Of a stretch of 64,000 bases of DNA, positions 28,240 through 40,689 are shown piece by piece; within the stretch, counting starts at the first letter, position 1; every line of letters starts with the position of its first letter. Under the pieces are notes generated by a model, which saw only the letters and a list, made by a program, of their open reading frames with translations, did no database searches and was not told the origin of the DNA. The position numbers were made by a program, and so were the translations under genes. Source of the DNA: Alteromonas lipotrueiana (GTDB lineage: Bacteria > Pseudomonadota > Gammaproteobacteria > Enterobacterales > Alteromonadaceae); assembly GCF_019249245.1 (NCBI RefSeq), contig NZ_JAESDK010000018.1, forward strand, positions 36,604 to 100,603. Reading direction: 5' to 3'.

Positions 28240-29300
28240 TGTTTAAAATTATTGACCTATACATTGCTCGCACCTTGTTAAGCACAATTGCGGTGACATT
28301 GTCAGTGCTTATTGGCCTAAGTGCGCTGATAAAGTTTGTAGAGCAATTGCGTAAGCTGGGCGAAGGTGATTACGATCTTATGCTGGCGGCGGTATATGTA
28401 CTGCTAAGTCTGCCTCGTGATTTAGAACAGTTTTTTCCAATGGCAACGCTGCTAGGCGGGCTAGTGGGTATGGGTGTGCTGGCCAGCAACAGCGAATTAG
28501 TGGTGATGCAGTCCGCAGGACTCAGCCGGTGGAATATCATTAACTCAGCCATGAAATCGGCGGTAGTGATGATTTTATTTGTTATGGCTATTGGCGAATG
28601 GGTGACCCCATACAGTGAAGCCAAAGCCAAACAAATTCGTACCGAAGCACTCACTGGAGGCTCATTGTTTTCCTCTGATGAGCTGGTGTGGGCTAAAGAT
28701 GGCGAACACTTTGTTAGTATTGGTCAGGTGGTAACCCGAGAACAGCTGCGCGATGTTAGCATTCACGACTTTGCCGATGACCTGACCCTGCAAAATATCA
28801 TCTTTGCGACCCAAGGCCACTTTGACGGGCAAACCTGGTGGCTCGAAGAGGTGACCATCACTCGCTTTACTGAAGAACAAGTCAGCGTTGAGAACCAGCA
28901 AAAGCGCCAGTGGAACTCATCGCTCACGCCAGACAAACTTGGTATTGTGGCAGTGAAACCAGAAACATTGTCAATTTCCGGCTTATCTGAATACATTCAA
29001 TATCTGGATAACAACTCTCAAGACAGTGGTCGTTATCAGCTGGCCTGGTGGCGTAAAGTGCTGCAACCCGTTTCCATCAGCGTAATGCTGTTAACTGCGT
29101 TGTCATTTATTTTCGGGCCTTTGCGCAGTGTGACAATGGGTGCACGCGTAATTATGGGCGTATTGACCGGGTTCGGTTTTTTTGTCACAAACGAAGTTTT
29201 TGGCCCCTTAAGTTTGGTATACAGCTTGCCTCCGTTTTTGGCCGCGCTATTACCCAGCCTGTTGTTTGCCGCGGTCTCTGCTTTTATGTTGCGTAAATAG
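28239..29300 (+). CDS. lptG: LPS export ABC transporter permease LptG
   Basis: This 353-residue partner of LptF has six membrane helices with a central jellyroll and the N-terminal block DLYIARTLLSTIAVTLSVL. The RDLEQFFPMATLLGGLVGMGVLASNSELVVMQSAG region (coupling-helix side) matches the family. TAATG coupling to lptF ensures equal synthesis. The gene is standard in length and motifs. Confidence 0.94.
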   Translation: MFKIIDLYIARTLLSTIAVTLSVLIGLSALIKFVEQLRKLGEGDYDLMLAAVYVLLSLPRDLEQFFPMATLLGGLVGMGVLASNSELVVMQSAGLSRWNIINSAMKSAVVMILFVMAIGEWVTPYSEAKAKQIRTEALTGGSLFSSDELVWAKDGEHFVSIGQVVTREQLRDVSIHDFADDLTLQNIIFATQGHFDGQTWWLEEVTITRFTEEQVSVENQQKRQWNSSLTPDKLGIVAVKPETLSISGLSEYIQYLDNNSQDSGRYQLAWWRKVLQPVSISVMLLTALSFIFGPLRSVTMGARVIMGVLTGFGFFVTNEVFGPLSLVYSLPPFLAALLPSLLFAAVSAFMLRK

Positions 29301-29334
29301 TTTATGCAACATAAAGGCTGGCAAAATAATTAAG

Positions 29335-29847
29335 CTACCAGCTTTTATGATGATTTGCCTGGGCGCTTAGTTGCAATACTTCGGTATGTGCAACGCGATC
29401 CTGCAGTGCCAGCCGGTGTTTGAAATCAAACAGTACCAGCAGCGTCCCTGCCCCACCCAATGAAAAAATTAAGCGCAAAACCAGCCGTGACCATGTAACC
29501 GGTGTTTCGGTAGTCGAGTAGATTCGTAATCGCCAGGCCCGCATGCCAATAGTCTGTCCGCCTTTTTTCCAAAACCATAGGAAAAATCCGGCAACCCAAA
29601 GAGCGACCCAAAGCTGAATAAATGCTTTGTAGCCGGTAGAGGCCTGAATCAGTTCGGCGGGCTCAGTAAACCCCTGCAAACTTAACACTCCGTTTTTAAG
29701 CAAAATCACCATAGTAATAATTAACACCATTGCTGCACACATCGCTACCGCTATTGCCACCAAAGTGTCATAAATCATCGCGAGCAAGCGTTTAAAAAAG
29801 CTAGCTCGGGCAAGTTGTTCGGTATCTGCGGCTGAATGTGATGTCAC
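29335..29847 (-). CDS. RDD-family membrane protein
   Basis: This 170-residue protein has three to four hydrophobic segments and the RDD signature residues: Arg in FKRLLAMIYD with the conserved Asp, and GGQTIGMRAWRLRI. RDD proteins are poorly understood; some are linked to Na+ or small-solute transport. It is convergent with lptG, a common arrangement in Alteromonadales. No partner gene is adjacent. Confidence 0.8.
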   Translation of the reverse strand: MTSHSAADTEQLARASFFKRLLAMIYDTLVAIAVAMCAAMVLIITMVILLKNGVLSLQGFTEPAELIQASTGYKAFIQLWVALWVAGFFLWFWKKGGQTIGMRAWRLRIYSTTETPVTWSRLVLRLIFSLGGAGTLLVLFDFKHRLALQDRVAHTEVLQLSAQANHHKSW

Positions 29848-29977
29848 CGGGGTGTCCTATCGGGGTTAATATCCTGAGTCTGCCACAGTTTCAATAAGAT
29901 ACAACGGCGAAACGTGAATAAAACCGACCCACCTTGTTCAAAAGGTGCGCAGTTAACTGACTTTGCAAGAAAAAAGC

Positions 29978-30005
29978 TTGTATGTCATTAACACATCGCT
30001 ATAAT
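29978..30005 (+). promoter_or_regulatory. sigma-70 promoter of tRNA-Leu
   Basis: TTGTAT (29978-29983) and TATAAT (30000-30005) are separated by 16 bp. The expected start near 30012 leaves a short 5' leader before the tRNA at 30036. Confidence 0.65.
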
Positions 30006-30035
30006 GCTTTTCGTAGCGATAGCACAGCTATCCAA

Positions 30036-30120
30036 GCCAGTGTGATGGAATTGGTAGACATGACGGATTCAAAATCCGTTGCCTTCGGGCGTGGCGGTTC
30101 AAGTCCGCCCACTGGTACCA
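30036..30120 (+). tRNA. tRNA-Leu (anticodon CAA)
   Basis: This 85-nt tRNA has a 7-bp acceptor stem (GCCAGTG/CACTGGT, first pair G-U), anticodon stem ACGGA/TCCGT around loop TTCAAAA (anticodon CAA, reading UUG) and a long class II variable arm (TTGCCTTCGGGCG). The T arm is GGCGGTTCAAGTCCGCC, the discriminator is A and CCA is encoded. Its 3' half is repeated in decayed form at 41011-41090, marking it as the insertion site of the metal island. Confidence 0.97.
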
Positions 30121-30260
30121 TCTCTTTTCTTACCAATGAAAGAGATAACAATAAGCCGACGTAAGTCGGTTTTTTTGTGTCTGAAATACGTTGAACGCCT
30201 TATGAGCCCACAACGTTCGAATCTTCAGCGTTCTCTGCGACCGACTAAGCCATAGTTTCA
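30068..30260. repeat. left flanking direct repeat (tRNA 3' half plus flank)
   Basis: From within the anticodon arm to about 140 bp beyond the tRNA this sequence is repeated at 41011-41225. The shared parts include TTCAAAATCCGTTGCC, CACTGGTACCATCTCTTTTC, AATGAAAGAGAT, CCGACGTAAGT and TTTTTTTGTGTCT. Confidence 0.8.
30156..30177 (+). terminator. terminator after tRNA-Leu
   Basis: Stem CCGAC (30156-30160) and GTCGG (30165-30169) with loop GTAA are followed by eight T residues. In the copy at the far end of the island this stem is damaged (GT-G in place of GTCGG), so the intact version is the working one. Confidence 0.85.
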
Positions 30261-30604
30261 CTGTGAAAGCAAATAGGACAGTCACTTTCCCTAGCTATAT
30301 TTGATAATGGCAGCTGATTTTTATAAATCCCCCACACGGCCGAAGTTCTTAGCCTTTTAATATGAGCAAAGATCTAATTGAGAAATGGGCTAACAATTCA
30401 AATGAAGAGCAGTCGCGATATTGAAGCTGAGGATATTGTACTGTCGCAATACCAGTGAAAGGCGTTCCAAGCGTCTTTCACTGGCTCCTTGTTTTAAATG
30501 AAAGAAACTTTGCTCGTTTATGGGACTGATTTAAAACTTAGAACAACTTCTAATATTAAAACTCAAAATGAAAGTTAACAAATTCATGAAGTTGCGCTTG
30601 TAAA
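30178..30604. other. non-coding left end of the island
   Basis: No gene is seen. It contains one copy of the dispersed repeat TAGGACAGTCACTTTC at 30274-30289, described further at 47-49 kb, and otherwise AT-rich sequence. Confidence 0.5.
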
Positions 30605-31816
30605 CTATAAAAATGGAAGCACAGCAATACCAATTGCAAGCCATACATACGCGATTATCGAAAGCGTCAGCAATACCCAATCGCCAAGGCTTTTACTGCC
30701 TGAGGTCGATTTCTCTTTTTTGGAGTAATGCCAAAAGATGAATGCGCCGGTTAATGTAAGAAAGGCCACATTCAAGAAAAAAGCGTAATCAATGTTGAAG
30801 AACTCCCGATCGGTCATCGACTGAAACCCGGAGGCATCTGGTAAGTGCCCCAAGAGATCGAGTCCGTAGTGCATGACGAGCGAGACGCCCACAAGAGCAC
30901 ATAGAAATACAATCAGTATATAGATGGCCATTTTCCAGCCATAGTACTGCGCCTGAATACGCAACACTGGAAATACCACGAGATCACTAAAAATAAACGC
31001 CATAACTCCAGCGAAACTTACCCCCTGTCCGAATAGCACGGCCGCTAATGGAATGTTGCCCATGGACCCGATAAAAGTAAAAAAAGCCGCGACGGGGCCA
31101 ACGATGGTTTGTGCAAGAATTTGCCAAAAGGTGTTCGATTCTTGCCCGGCTCCGATGAAAAGTGATTGAAAAAATTCAGTGGGAACAAATACCGCAATGA
31201 TACCGGCTACAGTAAATCCAATGGTTACATCTTTCCATACCATCTTCCATTCCATCGTGTAGCGGCTGGCAACTTGGTGCCATCATGCTTTACTCATTAT
31301 TTTATCTTTCCAGCCTTTTTCCTTACTATTTGCCTGGCTGTCGCCTCCCTCTGCTTTTTTCGCGTGTGATTGCGCTTTTTCCTCAAGCTCTTTTTTACAC
31401 GTCAGTTTGACCAAAAGCCACACGGCCAGGATAAGCAGAATACCACCGACATATTCTCCTACAACGAACTGCCACCCAAGAAAAATAGAAATGATTATGC
31501 CTAATTCCACCACCAGGTTGGTGGACGCCAACATGAAAGCAAGCGAAGGAACTAAGCCTGCACCTTTTACAAATAGGGCACGCGTCGTCGATAACGCAGC
31601 GAAGGAACATGAACTGGAAATAAAACCAAAGAAAGTGCCCAATGCCACACTTTTAGGGCCGGCTTTTCCCATGGACTTTTGCATGCGCTCTTTGGTCACA
31701 AAAACTTGGATCATTGAGCTTATTAGGTAACCAAGCGCGAAAGCCCAAAAAGCCATCCAAAACAGACCCAAGGTAGTGTGAGCCGCCTCTTGCCATTGCG
31801 TTAAAAACTCACTCAT
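30605..31816 (-). pseudogene. DUF318-type permease interrupted by an in-frame TGA
   Basis: The N-terminal part (31283-31816, 177 residues from ATG with AAGGAG upstream) has helices and the SSCSFAALSTTRALF motif of the PF03773 permease family. The C-terminal part (30605-31255, 216 residues) has the remaining helices and the second family repeat (FIGSMGNIPLAAVLFGQG). They lie in one frame: ...IMSKA-TGA-WHQVASRYTMEWKMVWKD..., so a single TGA at 31283-31285 splits a normal ~403-codon gene. Members export metals, arsenic species or act in unknown transport. It could be a nonsense mutant, or two separately translated halves using the ATG at 31255, but no good ribosome site precedes that ATG. Confidence 0.75.
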
Positions 31817-32019
31817 TGTTCTCTCCTTTAAGACAATGTTAATCAATCTCCGATTCAATTAATGGCTTTATGGATTGCTGCGTATTTGTATCTCAACCAT
31901 CGGTGCATGGATCATTACATTCTGTGCTGTATCATGATGCCTGAGCCTGAAGCACTTGGTTGATACGTGACGAAACAAGTCAGTGCTAAGAGAATGAATT
32001 ATTTAAGGTGATGCGGGTA

Positions 32020-32652
32020 TTACTTCTCATCAATACTGATGTCTCTTGCTTTAGTGTAAGCTTCCCAACCTTCTTTTGCTGCATAAGGTACAATGAGCAA
32101 TGCCGCCACAGGATCAGCCCACCACCAACCAAACCAATTTACCAATAGCAAACCGGCAAGGACAACGATCGTTTGGTATAAGCAGATAAAGGTATCTTTA
32201 GCATCGGCGAGTAACGCCGGGCTATCCAGCTTGCGGCCATATTTTCTTTTGAAATGAATAAAAATCGGGTTGATAAGCAAAGAAGTAACTAAAATGATTA
32301 ACCCCATAGTGCTCCAGCTTGACGTTTGCTGACTAAGAAGTTTTGTAACGGAATCATAAGATATAAATATGCAGACCAAAGTAAATGATACGGCAATCAC
32401 GTAGAGAGTGATTTTCTTCCGTCTATTTACTTGTTTTTTATCAATTCCCTTAAGTTCGCCGTGTAGACGCCAGCCTAGCGTGGTAGCGCTTAACACCTCT
32501 ATTGTACTGTCCAATGCCCACCCTATGAGCGCTGAACTATTAGCAATTATTCCTGCGATTAAAGCTACTATGACTTCAATTGCATCATAGATGACATTTA
32601 ATATTTGAAGCGTTCTGGCCTTTTTTAAATCACTTTTTCTTGTTGGTTTCAT
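32020..32652 (-). CDS. cation diffusion facilitator-like transporter lacking the C-terminal domain
   Basis: This 210-residue inner-membrane protein has six predicted helices. The CDF site motif is visible as SALIGWALDSTIEV (helix 2) and LLADAKDTF (helix 5), with the Asp residues that bind divalent cations. It stops after helix 6 with a short charged tail and lacks the usual cytoplasmic dimerisation domain, as some small CDF proteins do. The first motif has WALDS in place of the usual HxxxD, so the metal may differ from Zn. It lies in the metal island, about 200 bp upstream of the interrupted permease on the same strand. Confidence 0.75.
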   Translation of the reverse strand: MKPTRKSDLKKARTLQILNVIYDAIEVIVALIAGIIANSSALIGWALDSTIEVLSATTLGWRLHGELKGIDKKQVNRRKKITLYVIAVSFTLVCIFISYDSVTKLLSQQTSSWSTMGLIILVTSLLINPIFIHFKRKYGRKLDSPALLADAKDTFICLYQTIVVLAGLLLVNWFGWWWADPVAALLIVPYAAKEGWEAYTKARDISIDEK

Positions 32653-32906
32653 GTTTTAACTTTTATATATTCCATCCAATAAAATCTTCATATTTTTTCG
32701 CACTCGTTCTATACTTGTTTCTTTAGAATCCAAGTAAGCTAATTACGCCATTTCCAAAACTTGCCTGAGTACAGATAAGCACTGCGTACATGGGGTCCAT
32801 TGTGACCAGGTTTTATAAAAGGGGCCTACCACATTTTCCAGACAACATTTACTAAAAAGGAAAAGAAATGGCATTTGCTTGCGGGCTTGCAGACAAATGT
32901 TTAATT
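32653..32906. other. intergenic region in the island
   Basis: No gene is seen. An ACTTG/CAAGT inverted repeat with a 13-bp spacer lies near 32715-32737 and could be an operator for the transporter gene at 32020; this is weak evidence. No MerR-type promoter with long spacing was recognised. Confidence 0.25.
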
Positions 32907-33026
32907 CTATTCATCACGCGCTTTATCTGAACGTAAGTATTTCCACAACGCAGCCACTGCCCCGATTAGGACCATCACTACCAGTAGCCAGATCAAACCC
33001 ATACCTATCATCATTTCAACCCCCAT
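32907..33026 (-). CDS. 39-residue single-helix membrane peptide
   Basis: Reading MGVEMMIGMG... then LIWLLVVMVLIGAVAALW and a charged tail KYLRSDKARDE, this is one membrane helix with a cytoplasmic basic/acidic end. GGGAGAGACG directly upstream of the ATG at 33026 is a good ribosome site; an ATG at 33047 would extend it by seven residues. Similar short Met-rich membrane peptides are common in metal-resistance clusters. Its role is unknown. Confidence 0.55.
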   Translation of the reverse strand: MGVEMMIGMGLIWLLVVMVLIGAVAALWKYLRSDKARDE

Positions 33027-33181
33027 CGTCTCTCCCATACAATTCATCATGATTTATGTACTCCCTAATTGAACCACCCGCATTTACGTAAACCGGCAAA
33101 GCCATAATGACGTCAAATTGAACCATCATAGGCCTTAGAGTGCAGTACCCTTAGACTAGAGGTAGGCGGGCACTCTTGGCT

Positions 33182-33446
33182 CCAATTTTTCCATAGGTTT
33201 TTGCGTTCGCTTTTTGTTGACAAAGACTTGGCTCATTGAGCTTATTAGGTAACCAAGCGCGAAAGCCCAAATAGCCATCTAAAACAGTGCCAAGGTAGTG
33301 TGAGCAGTCTCTTGCCATTGCGTTAAAAAATCACTCATTGTTCCCTCGTTTTTGGCGATGTTAATCCATCCCTGATTCAATTAATGGCTTTATGGATTGT
33401 TGCGTATTTATACCTTAACTATTGGGTGCGGGATCATTACATTCTG
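33182..33446 (-). pseudogene. duplicated fragment of the permease gene 5' end
   Basis: This segment is a diverged copy of 31664-31924, covering the first ~50 codons of the permease and about 110 bp of its upstream region. The reading frame starts MSDFLTQWQE at 33338 but meets a TAG after about 20 codons and lacks the rest. It shows that the permease region was once duplicated in the island. Confidence 0.8.
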
Positions 33447-33462
33447 AATCGCCACTACTAAC

Positions 33463-33682
33463 CTAGACACTTCCCAGTCGTTCTTCGTAACGATTTTCAT
33501 ACTCTACTGGTGACAGTAGATTGTTGGAACCATGTTTTCGTTTACTGTTATAGAACATCTCGATGTAATCGAAGATGTCGCTTCTTGCATCTTCTCTGGT
33601 TGAGTAGACCTTTTTCTTAGTTCGCTCACGCTTTAGTAACTGAAATAAACATTCGGCTACTGCGTTGTCAGAGCTAACGATT
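33463..33682 (-). pseudogene. IS3-family transposase remnant (OrfB C-terminus)
   Basis: The frame reads SDNAVAECLFQLLKRER, then RKHGSNNLLSPVEYE and a stop, which is the C-terminal end of an IS3-family DDE transposase (the Glu of the catalytic triad lies in AVAE-type context and the final RxHxxNxxxSPxxYE is diagnostic). The 5' part is missing and the frame upstream is closed by a stop at about 33685. It adjoins the duplicated permease fragment, so an IS insertion and deletion shaped this site. Confidence 0.85.
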
Positions 33683-33733
33683 TAGGGGCTAAAAGTTGTA
33701 CCAGCCCCCATTAATTAATACTGCATCATCGAA

Positions 33734-34603
33734 TTAACTAGCATCCCGACATTCTTCGCTGGTCAGCTCAATTTCAATAGTGGTATGCGATAACTCAAAC
33801 TCTTGCAGCGCGTTAGATACACTTTCTTTTAGTTTAAGGTACTCAGCCTTGGACTCAAACTGACTAACGACGTGAACGGTCGCGACATGATGATCACCAT
33901 CTAGTGACCAGATATGCAGGTGATGCAGTTCGCTCACGGCATCAAGTTCAAGCAACTTATCAGTTACGTTTTGCAACAGCCTGTTGTCTGGTGACGCCTG
34001 AAAAAACAGCTTCACGGTACTGATGAGGTTTCGGATAACGTTGAACAGAATGAATAGCGTAAATCCAATAGACAGAATCGGATCCAGAACAGGCCATTCT
34101 TTGAATTGCATAACAATAGCGACAATCAGTACCGCTACCCAACCTAAAACGTCTTCCAGTAAATGCCAGTTCAGTACTTTTTCATTCAACGATTTACCAC
34201 CCTGTAATTTAAAAGCGGCGAAACCATTGACCAGTACGCCAAGTATAGCCAGCGCAATCATGCCTTCTGTTTCTGGCATCTCTGGATTACTCAGACGTGG
34301 CACTGCTTCGTAAAGGATCCAGGCAGAGCCAACTATTAAAACAATGCCGTTTATCAGCGCCCCGAGTAAACTCAGCCGTCGATAGCCATAGGTAAATTCT
34401 TTCGTTGCGCTTTTTGTACCGAGTTTGTTCAGAAGCCAGGCACTGCCGATCGAGAGTGTGTCACCTAAGTCATGCACGGCATCTGCCATAATGGCGGTAC
34501 TATTTGTTAACCATCCTCCAATAAACTCAATGATGGTGAAGCCAAAATTGAGGAAAAAAGCCCAGCCAATTTTTTCTGAGCTATGGGAATGTGAGTGCGC
34601 CAT
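33734..34603 (-). CDS. cation diffusion facilitator, CzcD/ZitB-like
   Basis: This 289-residue inner-membrane cation/proton antiporter has a His-rich N-terminus (MAHSHSHSSEK), helix 2 ADAVHDLGD with the metal-binding His and Asp residues, helix 5 HLLEDVLGW, and a cytoplasmic domain ending in the HHLHIWSLDGDHHVATVHV metal-binding fold. It moves Zn, Cd or Co from cytosol to periplasm, where CzcCBA can expel it. It follows czcA by 45 bp on the same strand, so it is likely the last gene of the czc operon. Confidence 0.9.
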   Translation of the reverse strand: MAHSHSHSSEKIGWAFFLNFGFTIIEFIGGWLTNSTAIMADAVHDLGDTLSIGSAWLLNKLGTKSATKEFTYGYRRLSLLGALINGIVLIVGSAWILYEAVPRLSNPEMPETEGMIALAILGVLVNGFAAFKLQGGKSLNEKVLNWHLLEDVLGWVAVLIVAIVMQFKEWPVLDPILSIGFTLFILFNVIRNLISTVKLFFQASPDNRLLQNVTDKLLELDAVSELHHLHIWSLDGDHHVATVHVVSQFESKAEYLKLKESVSNALQEFELSHTTIEIELTSEECRDAS

Positions 34604-34648
34604 AAACCCTCCTGTAGCGCCCTGGATTTGACCCAGGGCTACGTTGTA

Positions 34649-37759
<3,111 letters not shown>

Positions 37760-37773
37760 TTATCTCTCCCCCA

Positions 37774-38955
37774 TCAGTGCGCGTGCGATGCGTCGGATTT
37801 TTGTATATCCGCTTTGATTAAATAGCTATTGTCGACAACATACGTTTGTCCGGCGGATAACCCTGCGACGACCTCGGAAAAGTTGTCGTCCTGCAGACCT
37901 AAGGTCACAGGTGTAGCCTGATAAGCATTGCCTTCATTCAGGAACACGACAGGCCTATTGTTAAGAGTTTGAATGGCGCGATTTTCGATTTTTACCGGTA
38001 CCGTTTTTCGTTGCGAATCGACAATGCCTGTGACTAAATCGCCGGGAGAGAGTAGACCCTCCCTGTTCATTACTTTTACTAACGCAAGCTGATAGGGTTG
38101 CTCTTCGTGGGAAGGAATAATGCTGGTAATGGTACTGTCGAGTTGACGACCATTTGCGATAATGTGAACAGATTTACCTTCAGCAGCCTGTCTGCGCTGG
38201 GATGGAAACACCTTTAATTCCGCCCAGAGAACGGAGGTATCAACAATCGTAAAAAGTGGTGACGTACCGGTTAGTTCTCCGATATTCAGGTTGCGCGATA
38301 CGACTATGCCATTGATTGGTGCTTTCACATCGTAAGACTGGAGGCTGTCATTCGACTGCACCTGCGCCATTGTCTCACCGGCTTTCACGGTCTGGCCAAT
38401 ATCAGCAAAGAGCTGCTCTACAATTCCCGTAAACCGGGCGTGAACCTTGGCACGCTGCTGTGGCGGTATAGTCAGCTGACCATAAACCTCGGTGTGCTGT
38501 TTTATTTCACCGCCCGAAGCCATTTTTGTAGTAACGCCAGCCTGACTGGAATATGCGTCATCAATCTCAGTTCGGGCTTCGTGCTTTTTCCACTCCCACG
38601 AAAAGCTATTTTCTCCCAGTGAGAGGGTAATATTCGCGAGAAATGAGTGCGGTTCAGCGATGAAGCTTGTGGACCTGAGGCCATTTTCATAGGCTTCAAA
38701 ACGGATATTTTCCTGACGTCCCCCCATACGATTGAGAATAACGTTAAGACTGTCGGGGGACAGCGATTGCGAGCGATCAGCGCTTTCTGCCAGTAAATAT
38801 GCCCCCTCTTTCGTATCCTGAATGCGTAATGTCAGGGATACGCTGCTATTGGTAAATGTTTTCGATTCAGCAGCATGGGATTGTTTGCCACTTGCTGCGG
38901 CATTGGCATCAGTCAGACAAAGTAGTAGTGAGATGATAACGAATAGTCTATTCAT
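37774..38955 (-). CDS. czcB: CzcB-type periplasmic adaptor
   Basis: This 393-residue protein has a signal peptide (MNRLFVIISLLLCLTDANAA), a beta-rich N-terminal domain found in CzcB proteins, a barrel-sandwich domain (HARFTGIVEQLFADIGQTVKAGETMAQV, residues about 170-200, with VKAPINGIVVSRNLNIGE) and a C-terminal membrane-proximal region ending HAH. The coiled-coil hairpin is very short. The ATG at 38955 overlaps the czcC stop and is preferred to a longer frame from 39015. Confidence 0.88.
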   Translation of the reverse strand: MNRLFVIISLLLCLTDANAAASGKQSHAAESKTFTNSSVSLTLRIQDTKEGAYLLAESADRSQSLSPDSLNVILNRMGGRQENIRFEAYENGLRSTSFIAEPHSFLANITLSLGENSFSWEWKKHEARTEIDDAYSSQAGVTTKMASGGEIKQHTEVYGQLTIPPQQRAKVHARFTGIVEQLFADIGQTVKAGETMAQVQSNDSLQSYDVKAPINGIVVSRNLNIGELTGTSPLFTIVDTSVLWAELKVFPSQRRQAAEGKSVHIIANGRQLDSTITSIIPSHEEQPYQLALVKVMNREGLLSPGDLVTGIVDSQRKTVPVKIENRAIQTLNNRPVVFLNEGNAYQATPVTLGLQDDNFSEVVAGLSAGQTYVVDNSYLIKADIQKSDASHAH

Positions 38956-40243
38956 GGGTATTCCGGAATTCTTGAGTAGGAGAAGCCTGACCGGATAATC
39001 CGGTCCACTGTTCAACGAGTGACTGGTTCACTAACGCGCTTTCGCTTAATTCGATGACCTTTGCACGAGCGCGTATTAACGCATCTCTGGATGCAATCCA
39101 GTCTTGGTAGCTGTATGCCCCTCGCTGGTAACCTTCGAGCACGAGTGTGGTGGCTGTTTCAAGGTCGGGCAAAACGGTGTCGTTGATATGCTTTACAGCA
39201 TCAACGGAGAAATTCAGATATTGCTGCGCTCTAAAGAGCAATGCTTTTATCTTCAGCATCTGACTGTCTCTGGCAAAGACCGCTGCTTCTTTCTGCGCCA
39301 ATGCAGCTTGCAAAGCCCCCTGGTTTCTTCGTTCAGCAAAAAGCGGCGCGGATATGGCAGCGACAACAGACGTATCCTGAACCGCCTGAGTGCGCCGCAC
39401 GCCAATACGCCATGAAATATCAGCACTGGCGTTACTCTCTACCAGCTTTTGTTCAGCTTCTTTTATATTGATAGTTTGAGTTAGTCGCTCCACATTTGCT
39501 GATTCAAGAAACTGTTGATACACAGCTGAATACTGCCGTTTTGGAGGAAGCTTACTCAGCGAGCCTGATACTGTGTCAATCGCCTCAGCATCTCCCTGCC
39601 AAAACAGTGCAAGTGACTGCTTGGCAATAGCCAAAGCCGTTGCGGCGGATGCTTTGTCGACTTTAGCCTGATTGAGTGCGGCTCTGGCGCGCAGAAACTC
39701 AGCTTTATTGGTTGCGCCTTTCTTTACGCGCTGTTCGACGATAGATAAGGCTTCATCAGCGAGAGAAACAGACGTTTTCGCCAATGTGAGCCGTTCTTTT
39801 GCCGCGAGTGTTTTTACATATTGTCGGGTCAGCTCGCTTAACAGCTCGAGCGACGCGACATAGCGTTCTGACTGCAATAAAGATAAATTGGCATCAGCCA
39901 AAGATACCCTTGCATTGCGCTTGCCTCCCATCTCGAAGACAGAAGAGAGTGAGACCGTCAGCTCAGCATCATTAATGCCTGATGCATCTCCTGAGCCGAG
40001 CAGGTTTTCTGCTTCAACGCCCACATTATAAGCCGGCGTGAGATTAGCCAGCCTTTTATCTGCCTCTGTAGCAGTGAGCAGCGACTGATATCGCCGTAAA
40101 TCTGGGTGTTGCTGCAATGTTAAACGTGAAGCTTGTTCGAGCGTAATCGTTTTGCTCAGGGTAGCGGGTGATATGAATAGCAACACGCTACCCACGACCA
40201 CTATGCACATACGCTCACAGGTACGCGAAAAAGATGAGTTCAT
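38948..40243 (-). CDS. czcC: CzcC-type outer-membrane efflux protein
   Basis: This 431-residue TolC-superfamily protein has a signal peptide (near VVVGSVLLFISPATLS) and the helical repeat pattern of outer-membrane factors (LTLQQHPDLRRYQSLLTATEADKRLA...). It is the first structural gene of czcCBA, overlapping czcB by 8 bp, and forms the exit channel for metal efflux. Confidence 0.88.
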   Translation of the reverse strand: MNSSFSRTCERMCIVVVGSVLLFISPATLSKTITLEQASRLTLQQHPDLRRYQSLLTATEADKRLANLTPAYNVGVEAENLLGSGDASGINDAELTVSLSSVFEMGGKRNARVSLADANLSLLQSERYVASLELLSELTRQYVKTLAAKERLTLAKTSVSLADEALSIVEQRVKKGATNKAEFLRARAALNQAKVDKASAATALAIAKQSLALFWQGDAEAIDTVSGSLSKLPPKRQYSAVYQQFLESANVERLTQTINIKEAEQKLVESNASADISWRIGVRRTQAVQDTSVVAAISAPLFAERRNQGALQAALAQKEAAVFARDSQMLKIKALLFRAQQYLNFSVDAVKHINDTVLPDLETATTLVLEGYQRGAYSYQDWIASRDALIRARAKVIELSESALVNQSLVEQWTGLSGQASPTQEFRNTHE

Positions 40244-40290
40244 ATTGTAAATCCTGGTCAGTAACTAAAGGGGTAAAAAATGACTAGGAT

Positions 40291-40662
40291 TTAGGCTCTG
40301 GGAGGACGATCGATACCGGGTTGCAGGTGAGACGGAGGGGATGTGCGGTGAGCAGCAAGTGCCGTCTCGCCAAGTTTTCCTAACTGGCTATCGCTATTTT
40401 GGAATAATACGATATGGGTAAAATGCCCGTGACAGGAGCAGCAGTGGTCACAGTTGTCGGGACCAGCGTTATCTACAGAATCATAATCTGGCTGACAAAC
40501 ATTGGTGTCCTGAACACACACTTCATGATGGGATTCTGAAGCGTTTTCGAGAAAGCTATCAAAAGCAAAAGCATCTGAGGCAAACAAAAACAACTGTGCA
40601 AACAGCATCAGGGCGGTAATCACCACCTTGCTGTTGTTTGTGTTGCTTTGATTTACTTTCAT
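40291..40662 (-). CDS. Cys/His-rich periplasmic protein, CzcI-like
   Basis: This 123-residue protein has a signal peptide (ALMLFAQLFLFASDAFA) and a metal-binding-looking cluster, CDHCCSCHGHFTH, with further His/Cys in SHHEVCVQDTNVCQPD. The C-terminus ends with a Pro-rich tail (PPSHLQPGIDRPPRA). Its size, position as first gene of the czc operon and Cys/His content resemble CzcI-type accessory proteins that modulate czc expression; the match is by character, not clear homology. A consensus promoter lies directly upstream. Confidence 0.6.
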   Translation of the reverse strand: MKVNQSNTNNSKVVITALMLFAQLFLFASDAFAFDSFLENASESHHEVCVQDTNVCQPDYDSVDNAGPDNCDHCCSCHGHFTHIVLFQNSDSQLGKLGETALAAHRTSPPSHLQPGIDRPPRA

Positions 40663-40689
40663 CAGGGACCCTTGAAAACGACAGGACTA

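Noticed and set aside
31283..31285. TGA as selenocysteine codon in the permease
   Set aside because: No SECIS-like hairpin was recognised and this family is not known to use selenocysteine; a nonsense mutation is simpler.
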